A stretch of 21,961 nt of DNA from a virus: the IMG/VR virus record IMGVR_UViG_3300038960_000080, positions 1 through 21,961 of that record, one strand, 5' to 3'. Below the pieces are notes generated by a model that did not search any database, was not told the DNA's origin, and was given only the letters and a program-made list of their open reading frames with translations. Shown here one piece after another: positions 21,943 to 21,961 of the stretch. Made by a program: the position numbers and the translations under genes. Every line of letters starts with the position of its first letter. Within the stretch, counting starts at the first letter, position 1.

Positions 21943-21948
21943 ATTATA
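21943..21948 (-). promoter_or_regulatory. Possible -10 box of a leftward promoter
   Basis: On the minus strand this is an exact TATAAT about 80 nt upstream of the coiled-coil gene. The matching -35 position would fall beyond the window edge, so it cannot be checked. Two short inverted repeats overlap or follow it: AAGTATA/TATACTT (21924-21930 and 21945-21951) and CATAAC/GTTATG (21914-21919 and 21932-21937). These could be operator half-sites, but the region is so AT-rich that chance matches are expected. Confidence 0.25.
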
Positions 21949-21961
21949 CTTAAACTGCTTA

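Noticed and set aside
1-21961. Search for tRNA genes, CRISPR repeats, insertion sequences, integrase and attachment sites
   Set aside because: Nearly all of the sequence is coding and the few gaps are too short for a tRNA; no repeated spacer array, transposase or recombinase sequence was seen, so temperate lifestyle cannot be inferred from this window.

Overview
This window is a stretch of a strongly AT-rich tailed bacteriophage genome with siphovirus organisation. It runs from the C-terminal part of the large terminase through the head, neck, tail, fibre and lysis genes on the plus strand, then meets a short leftward cluster at the right end. Genes are packed almost without gaps, mostly with TAATG or ATGA stop/start overlaps, and arginine is mainly AGA. 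There is no integrase, tRNA, insertion sequence, CRISPR array or bacterial housekeeping gene. The fibre domain types, the run of tiny Lys/Arg-rich proteins and the base composition resemble uncultured marine phages. The host is therefore probably a low-GC marine bacterium, but this is inference and no sequence here identifies it.

Layout. 1-656 terminase large subunit (5' truncated); 660-2075 portal; 2079-3107 Mu F-like minor head protein; 3124-3828 scaffold; 3844-4701 major capsid protein; hairpin 4715-4740; 4759-5008 two small basic ORFs; 5008-6403 head-tail connector, HK97 gp10/Mu gpG-like neck protein and tail terminator; 6412-6624 very acidic small protein; 6654-7040 tail tube; 7047-7552 tail assembly chaperone with a classical A AAA AAC -1 frameshift site; 7552-9117 short tape measure; 9117-10484 distal tail and hub-associated proteins; 10484-13372 large tail-tip protein with FN3 domains; 13390-17866 three fibre/appendage proteins with a chaperone-like gene among them; 17876-18364 M15 endopeptidase (endolysin); 18373-19252 six tiny, very basic proteins; 19252-19437 small membrane protein; 19452-20153 metallophosphoesterase; 20132-20377 DUF3310 protein; 20379-20744 holin-like protein; 20753-20989 unknown; terminator 20991-21016. 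On the minus strand, 21862 down to 21076 holds a coiled-coil protein, a small lipoprotein and an alpha-helical unknown, behind a hairpin leader and a possible promoter at 21943-21948.

Functionally, the rightward block is one late transcription unit: packaging motor and portal, capsid assembled on a separate scaffold, connector and tail terminator, tail tube built around a short tape measure with a frameshifted chaperone, adhesion devices, and then lysis. The leftward cluster probably belongs to a different (early or middle) transcript that converges on the terminator at about 21000.

The observations most worth a second look are a cupredoxin-like domain with a complete type-1 copper ligand set (His, Cys-x2-His-x2-Met) inserted into a tail fibre; the cassette of tiny basic proteins in the lysis region; a perfect hairpin enclosing the start codon of the phosphoesterase gene; and several genes too short to be called by length, including the lipoprotein, a 20-residue cationic peptide and three 30-37-residue basic proteins.
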